Notes: a model not told the origin generated them from the letters alone. Shown: positions 7,433 to 15,295, counted from the first letter of the stretch. The stretch: DNA of 64,000 bases from Oscillospiraceae bacterium (GCA_022846095.1 AP025583.1:744001-808000), one strand, 5' to 3'. Made by a program: numbers and translations.

Positions 7433-8389
7433 TCACTGCGCCGGGGCCAGGACGGACACATAGCCCTCGTGTTCCACCAGGGCCTGCCCCTCCGCCCCCA
7501 GCAGCCAGTCGTAGAGCACGGCGGTGGGGCTGTCCTTGGGCAGGCCCGCCTGCGTCACCGCGTAGTAGAAGGTGCGGAAGGGGTACGCCCCGGAGCGGAT
7601 GGTGTCGCTCCCGGGGGCCGCGCCGTCGATGGCCAGCAGCTTGAGTCCGTCGGCCATGCTCATGTTGTGGGCGTAGTAGTACACGGTGTAGCCGATGGCG
7701 GCGGGGGAGCCGTCGAAGGTGCGCACCGCCTCCACAAGCCCCTCCATGGTGCTGATGGTGTAGGACTGGTCGGGTGGCTCCATCAGGTCCAGATCCCCCA
7801 TCACCACCTTCTCCATGATGGCCTGGCTGCCGCCCCCCGCGTTGCGCTGGAAGGGCACGATGGGCAGATCCTGGCCCCCCACCTGCTTCCAGTTGGTGAT
7901 CTCCCCCGTGTAAATCCGCCGCACCTGGTCGGCGGTGAGGGAGTCCACCGGGTTGTCCCCGTTGACCAGAAAGACCAGGGCCTCGGCGGCCACGGGCGCC
8001 ATCTCCCAGGACTGCCCCAGCGCGTCCCGGCGGGCGTAGGTGGCCTCCCCGGCCTCGGCGGCCAGGAGGAGATCCGCCTCCCCGTCCATCAGTGCGTCGT
8101 AGGAGGCGGTGGTCTTGGAGAAATGGACCAGATCGGCCACCTCCTCCCGGGTCTCCCCCAGCAGCACGCAGGCCACCGCCTGCCCCAGGGGCACGGTGGC
8201 GGTGGAGCCGTCCAGCCGGGGCAGGTTCTCCCGGGTAAAGACGAAGGGCTCCGCCGAAGGCGCGGGGGACGGGGCGGCGGACGGCGCGGCGGTGGGCAGG
8301 GGCGCGGGGGACGGCGTGGGTGTGGGCGCCGGGCCGCACCCCGCCAGCAGGCAGGCGGCGGCCAGGGCCGGGATCAGGCGCTTCATCAT
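7433..8389 (-). CDS. PstS-like substrate-binding lipoprotein
   Basis: A 318-residue lipoprotein with lipobox LLAGC (Cys18), a Pro/Ala-rich linker to about residue 48, then a periplasmic-binding-protein fold of the phosphate-binding type. Supporting segments are DLVHFSKTTASYDALMDGEADLLLAAE, EALVFLVNGDNPVDSLTADQVRRIYTGEITNWKQVGG and IGYTVYYYAHNM. No PstABC transporter genes are adjacent, so it may act as an extracellular ligand sensor rather than an importer subunit. RBS AGGAGG lies eight bases before the ATG. A 13-bp GC hairpin precedes it, and the WG lipoprotein follows 13 bp later. Confidence 0.85.
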   Translation of the reverse strand: MMKRLIPALAAACLLAGCGPAPTPTPSPAPLPTAAPSAAPSPAPSAEPFVFTRENLPRLDGSTATVPLGQAVACVLLGETREEVADLVHFSKTTASYDALMDGEADLLLAAEAGEATYARRDALGQSWEMAPVAAEALVFLVNGDNPVDSLTADQVRRIYTGEITNWKQVGGQDLPIVPFQRNAGGGSQAIMEKVVMGDLDLMEPPDQSYTISTMEGLVEAVRTFDGSPAAIGYTVYYYAHNMSMADGLKLLAIDGAAPGSDTIRSGAYPFRTFYYAVTQAGLPKDSPTAVLYDWLLGAEGQALVEHEGYVSVLAPAQ

Positions 8390-8414
8390 CCCCAAAACCT
8401 CCTTTTTGGGCAAG

Positions 8415-8444
8415 CAGGGCGGGCGGAACACTCCGCCCGCCCTG
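8415..8444 (-). other. perfect GC-rich intercistronic hairpin
   Basis: A 13-bp perfect stem (CAGGGCGGGCGGA with its complement) and a 4-nt loop lie between the hydrogenase-like sensor gene and the PstS-like gene. No T-run follows on either strand, so it is more likely an RNA-stability or partial attenuation element than a full terminator. Confidence 0.55.
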
Positions 8445-8451
8445 TCAGCGG

Positions 8452-9810
8452 TTACCATTTTGTGGGATGCCCCCCCTCGGGGGGCGGATCCGGCTGCTTT
8501 AGCTGCTGCTGGCGGAAGGGGGCGGGCAGGTAGGTGTCGGCCTCCCCCGCGCCCGCCATGTACTTCATGCGCTCGCGCACCTTGAAGATGCAGTCCTCCT
8601 CGCTGGCCCGGCCCATCACCACGTCCTCGGCGAAGGCGTGGCAGGTGGGCGCCCCGCAGGAGCCGCAGTGCAGCCCCGGCAGGTGGGATTCCAGCACCTC
8701 GATGCGCAGGTGCTTGGCCATGGCCCGCTCCCGGTCCTCGTCCAGGAGGAAGGCGGGGGCGTACTGGAGCCGGCGCTGAAACTTGACCACGTCCCGCTCC
8801 TTGCCCTTGAAGAGAAAGCGGTTGCGGGACACGGGCAGGCCCTTCATCAGGCTCTTGAGCTTCATCCGCGCGGCGTATGGGTTCTCCACGTTGAGGCAGC
8901 CGCCCACGCAGCCCTGGGTGCAGGCGCACAGCTCGATAAAGTCGGCCTCGGGCACCCGCCCGTCCTCGATCTCCTCCAGCATACGGATTACGTTCTCGAT
9001 GCCGTCCACCGCCACGTAGCGCTCGTCCAGCCGGGCGGCGCTCTCGCCGCCGCAGCCCGCCCAGCCCACGCCCATGATCCCGGCGGAGGAGAGGGGCTCC
9101 AGCCTGCCCGCCTCGGCCAGCTCCTTCATGGGGGTGAGCAGCTTTAAGTAGATGTCCCGGATGGCGAAGGAGCCGTCCAGCACGGGCAGATCCAGCCCCT
9201 CGGGGGCGTGGGACGCGGTGACCTTGGAGGAGCAGGGCACGATGGAGAACACGCCGATCTCCTCCGGGGGCAGCCCGGTCTCGGCCATGGCCTCCCGCCG
9301 GGAGAGCACGGCGGCCAGCTCCATGGGGGTGATGGTGGGCTCGATGTGGTCGATGAGCCTGGGGAAGCGGATGCGGATCAGCCGCAGCACGGTGGGGCAG
9401 TTGGAGGAGATCTGGGGCATGACCCGCTTCTGGCCGGAGGCGATGGCCTGCCGGGAGTAGTCGCTCAAAAGCTCGGCGGCACGGGCCGACTCGTAGACCT
9501 TCTGGAAGCCGATGTTCAAAAGGCCGTTGAGGACGATGTCGATGTCGTCCAGGTTCTGGAACTGGCCGTAGAGGGCCGGGTCGGGCACCGCCACGTTGAA
9601 TTTGAACTGCCGCAGCTTCTCCATGCCGTCGCTCACCGAGCGCACGGCCTTGTGGGGGCAGACCTGGATGCACTTGCCGCAGTCGATGCAGCGGTCGTTG
9701 AGTATGGTGGCCTTGCCCCGGCGGACCCGGATGGCCTCGGTGGGACAGGTCTTGATACAGGTGGTGCAGCCCCGGCAGCGCTTGTAGTCCAGCACGACGG
9801 AGTGCTTCAT
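8452..9810 (-). CDS. ferredoxin/[FeFe]-hydrogenase-like sensor protein (HydS-like)
   Basis: 452 residues. Two [4Fe-4S] ferredoxin motifs at the N-terminus (CRGCTTCIKTCP, CIDCGKCIQVCP) lead into an iron-only hydrogenase large-subunit domain. The three H-cluster motifs are present in divergent form: SSNCP in place of TSCCP, VPCSSK in place of MPCTAK, and ELCACTQGCVGGC. A C-terminal Fes-type four-Cys motif (LHCGSCGAPTCHAF) follows. This resembles the putative sensory [FeFe]-hydrogenases linked to HydABC, but no PAS domain is visible. It probably senses H2 or redox state and signals to the neighbouring ATPase. The ATG at 9810 has GGGAGGTGA upstream; the longer frame from 9846 lacks such a site. 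Confidence 0.85.
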   Translation of the reverse strand: MKHSVVLDYKRCRGCTTCIKTCPTEAIRVRRGKATILNDRCIDCGKCIQVCPHKAVRSVSDGMEKLRQFKFNVAVPDPALYGQFQNLDDIDIVLNGLLNIGFQKVYESARAAELLSDYSRQAIASGQKRVMPQISSNCPTVLRLIRIRFPRLIDHIEPTITPMELAAVLSRREAMAETGLPPEEIGVFSIVPCSSKVTASHAPEGLDLPVLDGSFAIRDIYLKLLTPMKELAEAGRLEPLSSAGIMGVGWAGCGGESAARLDERYVAVDGIENVIRMLEEIEDGRVPEADFIELCACTQGCVGGCLNVENPYAARMKLKSLMKGLPVSRNRFLFKGKERDVVKFQRRLQYAPAFLLDEDRERAMAKHLRIEVLESHLPGLHCGSCGAPTCHAFAEDVVMGRASEEDCIFKVRERMKYMAGAGEADTYLPAPFRQQQLKQPDPPPEGGHPTKW

Positions 9811-9847
9811 GGCCCCGCGCTCACCTCCCTCGCTGTTACCGGGCATA

Positions 9848-10270
9848 TCAGGAGATTTTCAGCTTCATGGTGACGGTGGTGCCCTCGCCCACCCTGGTGT
9901 CGATGCCCATCTCGTCGGAGTAGCGCTTCATGTTGGGCAGGCCCATGCCCGCGCCGAAGCCCAGGTCCCGGGCGGTGTCGCCCGCGGTGGAGTAGCCCTC
10001 CTCCATGGCCTTGTCCACGTCGGGGATGCCGGGGCCGTGGTCCACCATGCGGATGGTGATCTCGTCCATGTCCACCTCCACCTCGGCCTGGCCGCCGTCG
10101 GCGTGGATGACCATGTTGATCTCGCCCTCGTACATACAGATAGAGGCCCTGCGGATCACGTCGGGGGGAAGCCCCAGCTTCTTCAGGGTCATCTTCATCT
10201 TGCTGGAGGCCTCGCCCGCTTCGATCAGGTCTCCGCCCTCCACGGGGTATACCAGCTTGATCGTTTCCAT
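9848..10270 (-). CDS. anti-sigma-factor-like HATPase
   Basis: A 140-residue soluble ATPase of the RsbW/SpoIIAB-like class. The N-box ICMYEGEINMVIHA, the G1 box VDHGPGIPDVDKAM, and the G2/lid region GFGAGMGLPNMKRYSDEM are all visible, and the length matches the stand-alone family. Such proteins bind or phosphorylate protein partners rather than acting as membrane kinases. Partner candidates here are the DRTGG protein 6 bp upstream and the hydrogenase-like sensor downstream. The RBS GAGGGGG is about 12 bases from the ATG. Confidence 0.88.
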   Translation of the reverse strand: METIKLVYPVEGGDLIEAGEASSKMKMTLKKLGLPPDVIRRASICMYEGEINMVIHADGGQAEVEVDMDEITIRMVDHGPGIPDVDKAMEEGYSTAGDTARDLGFGAGMGLPNMKRYSDEMGIDTRVGEGTTVTMKLKIS

Positions 10271-10276
10271 AATTGA

Positions 10277-10618
10277 CTAATTCCCCCTCAATCCATTGTA
10301 ATAGAGCAGCCCGCAGGCCTCGTACATACGCTTCGGGGAGGACATCACTACGATGTCCCGCTCCTTTGCCAACTCCAAAATCCCGGCGTCCGGCTTTTTG
10401 CCCCGGACAAAGACAATGCACTTCATCTCCATCATATCCGCCGTGCGCACCACCTGGGGGTTCACAAGGCCGGTGAGCAGCAGCGCCTGGTCCTTCACGT
10501 AGGCCAGCACGTCGCTCATGAAATCACTGCCGCAGGCGGAGTGGACCTCCCGGTCCAGGCAGTCCTCCCCGGAGAGGACCACGGCCTCCAGAATATCCCT
10601 GATTTCGCTCAGCCTCAT
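10277..10618 (-). CDS. DRTGG-domain-like protein, first gene of the sensor operon
   Basis: A 113-residue protein (MRLSEIRDILEAVVL...) with the DRTGG-like beta/alpha pattern: HSACGSDFMSDVLAYV, ALLLTGLVNPQVVRTADMMEMKCIVFVRGK, and ELAKERDIVVMSSPKRMYEACGLLY. It contains several Cys residues. The ATG at 10618 has AGGAGG ten bases upstream. It opens the operon that continues through the ATPase and the HydS-like gene. A second member lies at 5498-5827, as if each half of the operon had its own regulatory domain. Confidence 0.8.
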   Translation of the reverse strand: MRLSEIRDILEAVVLSGEDCLDREVHSACGSDFMSDVLAYVKDQALLLTGLVNPQVVRTADMMEMKCIVFVRGKKPDAGILELAKERDIVVMSSPKRMYEACGLLYYNGLRGN

Positions 10619-10688
10619 AGGCGATAATCCTCCTGTCATTCCGCGTCGCGCGGAGACTTAAAGAAAACTAAACTAAGGGTATGGCAGT

Positions 10689-10717
10689 ATTGTAGCACAG
10701 TCCGCCCCGGCTGGAAA
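10689..10717 (-). promoter_or_regulatory. promoter of the DRTGG/ATPase/HydS-like operon
   Basis: On the minus strand TTTCCA and TACAAT are 17 bp apart, about 70 bp upstream of the first ATG. The -10 is good and the -35 weak, which fits a regulated promoter. Confidence 0.55.
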
Positions 10718-10781
10718 GAGGTTTGTTCAAAGATTCACAAAGAAAATGGAATGAATGGTACAGTTTTTGGTAAAGCCCGCA

Positions 10782-10810
10782 TTGACAGGGGGGCGGCGGA
10801 CCTCTATAAT
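10782..10810 (+). promoter_or_regulatory. consensus promoter of serC-serA
   Basis: A perfect TTGACA and a perfect TATAAT are separated by exactly 17 bp. It drives serC-serA, divergent from the sensor operon. Such a fully consensus promoter would be very strong without repression. Confidence 0.9.
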
Positions 10811-10812
10811 AT

Positions 10813-10845
10813 ACTTTATCAGAGTAAAGTGGGTAGTCTACCCAC
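10813..10845 (+). promoter_or_regulatory. nested palindromes at the serC transcription start (putative operator)
   Basis: Two inverted repeats overlap by two bases just after the -10 box: ACTTTA/TAAAGT around a 6-bp centre (10813-10830), and GTGGGTAG/CTACCCAC around a single T (10829-10845). Position across the start point is typical for a repressor site. An RNA hairpin role in the leader is also possible. The regulator is not identified. Confidence 0.5.
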
Positions 10846-10889
10846 GGACACTTTGTCCCAAAATCATCATAACAAGGAGGCCGTCTGCC

Positions 10890-11975
10890 ATGGGAAACCA
10901 GCGCGTCTACAACTTTTCCGCGGGTCCGTCCATGCTTCCCCTGGAGGTACTGGAGCGGGCCGGAGCCGAGATCACCAACTATCAGGGCTCCGGCATGTCA
11001 GTCATGGAGATGAGCCACCGATCTAAGGTCTTTCAGAAGATCTTCGACGACACCCAGGCCAATTTCCGCCGCCTGTTGGGGGTGCCCGAGGGGTACAAGG
11101 TGCTCTTCCTCCAGGGGGGCGCGTCCGCGCAGTTCTCCATGGCGCCCCTGAACCTCATCGGCCGGACCGGGAAGGCGGACTACGCCGTCACCGGCAACTT
11201 CTCCAACATCGCCTACAAGGAGGCCAAGAAGTACGGGGAAATCCGCCTGGCGGCCTCCTCCGAGGACAAAAACCACAGCTACATACCCGCCCAGGACCAG
11301 CTGGCGCTGGACCCGGGCGCGTCCTACTTCTACTACTGCGCCAACAACACCATCTACGGCACCGAGTGGCAGTACGTGCCCGACACCGGGGACGTGCCCA
11401 TCGTGTGCGACATGTCCTCCGACATCCTCTCCCGCCGGGTGGACGTGGGCAGGTACGGCGTCATCTTCGCCGGGGCGCAGAAGAACATGGCCCCCGCGGG
11501 GCTGACGGTGGTGGTCATCCGGGAGGACCTGGCGGGGCATGAGCTGCCCTACACCCCCCTGATGATGAACTACAAGACCATGATCGACAAGGACTCCATG
11601 TACAACACCCCGCCCTGCTGGTGCATCTACATCCTGGGGCTGGTGCTGGAGTGGCTGGAGAAGCAGGGCGGCGTGGAAGGCATGGAGGCCATCAAGCGCG
11701 GCAAGGCCCAGCTGCTGTACGACGTGCTGGATTCCTCCCGCCTGTTCACCTGCGCGGCCCAGCCCGGCTCCCGCTCCGATATGAACGTGACCTTCCGCTC
11801 GGTGAGCGGGGAGCTGGACGCGCAGTTCGTCCAGGAGGCCACCGCGGCCGGGTTCACCAACCTGAAGGGCCACCGCAACGTTGGGGGCATGCGGGCCTCC
11901 ATCTACAACGCCATGCCCACCGAGGGCGTGGAGAAGCTGTGCGACTTCATCCGCGGCTTCGACAAGAATCACTAG
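10890..11975 (+). CDS. serC: phosphoserine aminotransferase
   Basis: 361 residues, full length for SerC. It converts 3-phosphohydroxypyruvate and glutamate to phosphoserine with PLP. The signature NFSAGPSMLP is at the N-terminus, and the PLP lysine is in AGAQKNMAPAG (about Lys198). The C-terminal GHRNVGGMRASIYNAMP is typical of the family. The start is the ATG at 10890 with AAGGAGG upstream; the longer frame from 10755 overlaps the promoter and is rejected. It is followed 13 bp later by serA, so two steps of serine synthesis are co-transcribed. Confidence 0.98.
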   Translation: MGNQRVYNFSAGPSMLPLEVLERAGAEITNYQGSGMSVMEMSHRSKVFQKIFDDTQANFRRLLGVPEGYKVLFLQGGASAQFSMAPLNLIGRTGKADYAVTGNFSNIAYKEAKKYGEIRLAASSEDKNHSYIPAQDQLALDPGASYFYYCANNTIYGTEWQYVPDTGDVPIVCDMSSDILSRRVDVGRYGVIFAGAQKNMAPAGLTVVVIREDLAGHELPYTPLMMNYKTMIDKDSMYNTPPCWCIYILGLVLEWLEKQGGVEGMEAIKRGKAQLLYDVLDSSRLFTCAAQPGSRSDMNVTFRSVSGELDAQFVQEATAAGFTNLKGHRNVGGMRASIYNAMPTEGVEKLCDFIRGFDKNH

Positions 11976-11988
11976 GGGGGCGCGCGCG

Positions 11989-13158
11989 ATGTACCGTATT
12001 AAGACCCTGAACAAGATCTCCGCCGCGGGGGTGTCCGTGCTGGACAAATCCCGCTTCACCGTCTCGGACGCCGTGGAGAACGAGGACGGCGTCCTGGTCC
12101 GCTCGGCGGACATGCACGAGTACCAGTTCCCCGAGGCCCTGCGGGCCATCGCCCGGGCGGGGGCGGGCACCAACAACATCCCCCTGGACCGCTGCTCCGA
12201 GGCGGGCGTCGTGGTATTTAACACCCCCGGCGCCAACGCCAACGCCGTCAAGGAGCTGGCGGTGTGCGCGCTGCTGCTGTCCTCCCGCAACATCGGCGGA
12301 GGGCTGGAGTGGGTGCGCACCCAGGCCGGCGCGGGCGCCGACGTGGAGAAGGTGGTGGAGAAGGGCAAGAGCCAGTTTGTGGGCCCCGAGATCTCCGGCA
12401 AGACCCTGGGCGTCGTGGGCCTGGGGGCCATCGGCGTGCAGGTGGCCAACATCGCCACCAAGCTGGGCATGACGGTGTACGGCTACGACCCCTTCCTCTC
12501 GGTGGACGCGGCCCTGTCCCTGTCCCGGCTGGTGCACCACGCCACCGACCTGGACACCCTGTATAAAAACGCCGACTATATCACCCTCCACGTGCCCCAG
12601 ACCCCGGACACCAAGGGCATGATCGGCACCACCGCCATCCAATCCATGAAGCCGGGGGTGCGCATCATCAACCTGGCCCGGGGGGGCCTGGTCAACGACG
12701 ACGACATGCTCCAGGCCCTGGACAGCGGCCGGGTGAGCTGCTACGTCACCGATTTCCCCAACAACAAGATCCTCCAGAGCAAGCGGGTGGTGGCCATCCC
12801 CCACTTGGGGGCCTCCACCCCCGAGAGCGAGGAGAACTGCGCGGTGATGGCCGCGCAAGAGCTGAAGGACTACCTGGAAAACGGCAATATCCGCAACTCC
12901 GTGAACCTGCCCACCCTGGTGCAGGCCTGGAGCGGCGAGGCGCGGCTGTGCGTCATTCACAAGAACGTGCCCGCCATGCTGGCCAACATCATGGCGGTGC
13001 TCTCCAAGGCCAACGTGAACGTGGAGAACATGACCAACAAGTCCAAAAAGGACTACGCCTACACCGTGGTGGACCTCAACGCCAAGCTGCGGGACGACGT
13101 GCTGGATGAGCTGCGGGGCCTGGACGGCGTGCTCCGGGTGCGCCAGCTCAACCACTAG
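11989..13158 (+). CDS. serA: D-3-phosphoglycerate dehydrogenase with ACT domain
   Basis: 389 residues. The catalytic half has the D-2-hydroxyacid dehydrogenase layout: the NAD-binding glycine motif VVGLGAIGVQVAN near residue 145, the segment INLARGGLVNDDDM, and the catalytic His in PHLGASTPESEENCA. The C-terminal ~75 residues form an ACT domain (IHKNVPAMLANIMAVLSKANVNVENM), a likely serine-binding regulatory site. It oxidises 3-phosphoglycerate, the first step of serine synthesis. A strong terminator follows. The ATG at 11989 is preceded by a G-rich RBS-like run. Confidence 0.97.
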   Translation: MYRIKTLNKISAAGVSVLDKSRFTVSDAVENEDGVLVRSADMHEYQFPEALRAIARAGAGTNNIPLDRCSEAGVVVFNTPGANANAVKELAVCALLLSSRNIGGGLEWVRTQAGAGADVEKVVEKGKSQFVGPEISGKTLGVVGLGAIGVQVANIATKLGMTVYGYDPFLSVDAALSLSRLVHHATDLDTLYKNADYITLHVPQTPDTKGMIGTTAIQSMKPGVRIINLARGGLVNDDDMLQALDSGRVSCYVTDFPNNKILQSKRVVAIPHLGASTPESEENCAVMAAQELKDYLENGNIRNSVNLPTLVQAWSGEARLCVIHKNVPAMLANIMAVLSKANVNVENMTNKSKKDYAYTVVDLNAKLRDDVLDELRGLDGVLRVRQLNH

Positions 13159-13165
13159 AGAAACA

Positions 13166-13200
13166 AAACCGGGCCTGTGCAGCTTGCACAGGCCCGGTTT
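13166..13200 (+). terminator. intrinsic terminator after serA
   Basis: A 16-bp perfect stem (AAACCGGGCCTGTGCA and its complement) with a 3-nt loop; GTTTCT follows the TTT end of the stem. It begins 8 bp after the serA stop. Confidence 0.85.
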
Positions 13201-13219
13201 GTTTCTCCAGGCGGCAGGC

Positions 13220-13318
13220 GGGCGCTTCGTGAAGCGCCCCTACGTCATTGCGAGGGCCGCAGGAGCGCGGCAATCCTTCCCATCCCCCTACCGTAGGGGC
13301 CGATGCCCACATCGGCCC
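13220..13318. repeat. dispersed intergenic palindromic repeat cluster (three modules)
   Basis: Three short palindromic modules lie side by side: GGGCGCTTC/GAAGCGCCC followed by CTACG; a module bounded by ATTGC and GCAAT (13247-13274); and GGGCCGATG/CATCGGCCC preceded by CGTAG. The same modules recur at 18373, 21892, 28501 and 32407. They look like REP-type elements. Confidence 0.7.
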
Positions 13319-13319
13319 G

Positions 13320-13973
13320 TTACAGCTCCTTTTTGGCAAAGATGCGCAGGGAGGCGGAGTAGGACAGCACGGCGGCCACGGCCAGCACGCCCAGGGCGAT
13401 GACGGGCACGGAGGCCGCCAGCCAGCCGGGGATGGGCAGGGAGGCCAGCCCGCCGGGCCGTTCGGCCAGCAGGTTAATCGCGCCGAAGAAGAGCAGAAAG
13501 ATCACCACCCACACCGCCATCATCACGAAGCGGCCCTTCTCCGAGCCGAACTTGAAGAGGATGGGGATGAGGATCAGATCCATGAACAGGCCCAGCACGG
13601 CGCAGGCCGCGCCGGCGACCAGCAGCTCGGGGAGCTGGGAAAACCCGCCCCGCACCGCGCAGTACACCAGATCCATGACCAGCAGCACGACGATGGAGGC
13701 CGCCAGGGTGCACAGCGCGAAGAGGTACTTGCCCTGCACCACGCCCCGCCGTCCCGCCGGGGTGGCGGCGGCGAACTTGGGCCAGCGGGCCAGGTCGTCG
13801 TAGGTGAAGGTGGACATGGGCAGCATGGTCATCACCAGCACGATGAAGCCGGAAAAGAAGGAGGCGTCGAAGGTGCCCACCAGGGTGAGGATCAGATAGA
13901 AGGCCACCAGCACGAGGTAGGTGCGCCCCTGCCCCAGCATCACGTACAGATCCTTTTGCAGCAGGCCTCTCAT
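13320..13973 (-). CDS. ABC-2 family transporter permease
   Basis: A 217-residue membrane protein with about six hydrophobic helices (for example YLVLVAFYLILTLVGTF, FIVLVMTMLPMSTF, VMMAVWVVIFLLFFGAI, VPVIALGVLAVAAVLSY). It matches the ABC-2 permease class that pairs with a GntR/ATPase operon. The substrate is unknown; antimicrobial or cell-wall compounds are typical of YtrA-type systems. Its ATG overlaps the ATPase stop by 4 bp, and REP-like repeats follow it. Confidence 0.85.
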   Translation of the reverse strand: MRGLLQKDLYVMLGQGRTYLVLVAFYLILTLVGTFDASFFSGFIVLVMTMLPMSTFTYDDLARWPKFAAATPAGRRGVVQGKYLFALCTLAASIVVLLVMDLVYCAVRGGFSQLPELLVAGAACAVLGLFMDLILIPILFKFGSEKGRFVMMAVWVVIFLLFFGAINLLAERPGGLASLPIPGWLAASVPVIALGVLAVAAVLSYSASLRIFAKKEL

Positions 13974-14830
13974 AGCTGTTCCCCCTTTACGGTAAATACC
14001 ATAATCTCCTCCAGCGTCACCGGATCCACGGTCAGCTCGGGATAGCGGCGGGCGACGGCGCGGCGGTCGTTCACCAGCGCCTCGCAGGAGAACTGGCTCC
14101 TGCGCACCCCCACCACCAGGGCGGGGTCCACCCGCTCCAGCTCGGCGCGGGTGCAGGCCAGGCGGCCGTACCGCTCCAGCAGCTCGTCCTTGGCCCCCTG
14201 TATCACCAGTTTACCCTTGTGCAGGTAGGAGATATAGTCGGCCACCTTCTCCAGGTCGCTGGTGATGTGGCTGGAGAGGAGCACGGCGTGGTCCTCGTCC
14301 TGGATGAACGCCAGCAGCTCGTCCAGAATGTCGTCCCGCACCACCGGGTCCAGCCCGCCGGTGGCCTCGTCCAGGATCAGCAGCCTGGGCCGGGCGGAGA
14401 GGGCGGCGGCGAAGGACAGCTTCATCTTCATGCCCTTGGAGAACTCCTTGATCAGCTTGCCCGCGGGCAGCTCGAATTTCTCCAGGTAGCGGTCGAAGGC
14501 CGCGCCGTCCCAGTTCTGATAGATGCCGGAGAGCACCTTGCCCACCTGGCGGGGGCGGAGCATGTCGTGAAAGGTGGATTCGTCCAGCACCACCCCCACG
14601 TCCTCCTTCACGGCGCGCTCGTGCGCGATATTGTCCAGGCCCAGCACGGTGATCTCCCCGCCGTCCCGGCGGATCAGGTTGAGGATGCATTTGATGGTGG
14701 TGGACTTGCCCGCGCCGTTCTCCCCGATGAGGCCCATGATGGTGCCCCCGGGCACGGTGAAGGACACGTCGTCCAGCCGGAAGGACCCGTAGTCCTTGGT
14801 GAGATGCTTTACTTCAAGAGCCGTTTTCAT
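13970..14830 (-). CDS. ABC transporter ATP-binding protein
   Basis: 286 residues with Walker A GENGAGKST (about residue 40), the signature region FSKGMKMKLSFAAAL (a variant of LSGGQ), Walker B LLILDEATGGLDP, and switch His in LLSSHITSDLE. The C-terminal ~70 residues are a regulatory extension. It energises the downstream permease. The ATG overlaps the stop of the upstream GntR gene (ATGA). The KGMK signature variant is common in this YtrB-like branch (family knowledge). Confidence 0.93.
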   Translation of the reverse strand: MKTALEVKHLTKDYGSFRLDDVSFTVPGGTIMGLIGENGAGKSTTIKCILNLIRRDGGEITVLGLDNIAHERAVKEDVGVVLDESTFHDMLRPRQVGKVLSGIYQNWDGAAFDRYLEKFELPAGKLIKEFSKGMKMKLSFAAALSARPRLLILDEATGGLDPVVRDDILDELLAFIQDEDHAVLLSSHITSDLEKVADYISYLHKGKLVIQGAKDELLERYGRLACTRAELERVDPALVVGVRRSQFSCEALVNDRRAVARRYPELTVDPVTLEEIMVFTVKGEQL

Positions 14831-15207
14831 AGCGTTTCGTCTCCATACAGAATGTTGAGGGTGGCGGCCATCTCCTCCAGGCTGACCCCGCCGGACTTGG
14901 CGGTGTCCACCGCGCGGGCGAGGTGCTCCTCCACCCGGCGCAGGGCGTCCTCCCGGATCAGCTCCGGGTTCTGGGGGGCCACGAAGCAGCCCTTGCCGGG
15001 CACGGTGGTGAGGAATCCCTCCCGCTCCAGCTCCTCGTAGGCGCGCTTGGTGGTGATGACCGAGATACGCAGCTCCTTGGCCAGCAGCCGCATGGAGGGC
15101 AGGGCCTCGCCCTCCCGCAGCTCGCCCTTCAGAATGAGGCCCTTCATCTGACGGGTAATCTGGTCGTAGATGGGGATGCCGCCGGAATTGCTGATTATGA
15201 TGTCCAT
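14827..15207 (-). CDS. GntR-family regulator, YtrA subfamily
   Basis: 126 residues. The N-terminal winged helix-turn-helix (PIYDQITRQMKGLILKGELREGEALPSMRLLAKELRIS...) is followed by only a short C-terminal helical tail, which defines the YtrA group. It probably represses its own operon and the ABC transporter until an effector binds. A near-perfect inverted repeat lies over the promoter (15229-15255). First gene of a tightly overlapped three-gene operon. Confidence 0.92.
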   Translation of the reverse strand: MDIIISNSGGIPIYDQITRQMKGLILKGELREGEALPSMRLLAKELRISVITTKRAYEELEREGFLTTVPGKGCFVAPQNPELIREDALRRVEEHLARAVDTAKSGGVSLEEMAATLNILYGDETL

Positions 15208-15228
15208 GGTGCACCTTCCTAGACGTTC

Positions 15229-15281
15229 TACTGTATATACTCAGCATACACAGTATAAACACAAAAGCGCCCCCTTGTCAA
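15229..15281 (-). promoter_or_regulatory. GntR/ABC operon promoter with operator
   Basis: Reading the minus strand: TTGACA (15276-15281), 18-bp spacer, TATACT (15252-15257). The inverted repeat TACTGTATA / TACACAGTA (15229-15237 and 15247-15255, one mismatch) overlaps the -10 and the start point, as expected for an autorepressor. The -35 lies in the loop and stem of the terminator of the upstream XRE gene. Confidence 0.75.
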
Positions 15282-15292
15282 GGGGGCGCTTT
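15264..15292 (-). terminator. terminator of the XRE gene, overlapping the next promoter
   Basis: A 13-bp perfect stem AAAGCGCCCCCTT with its complement and a 3-nt loop. The minus strand continues TTTTGTGTTT. The TTGACA of the GntR promoter spans its loop. On the plus strand the stem is followed by a T-rich stretch too. Confidence 0.8.
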
Positions 15293-15295
15293 GCT

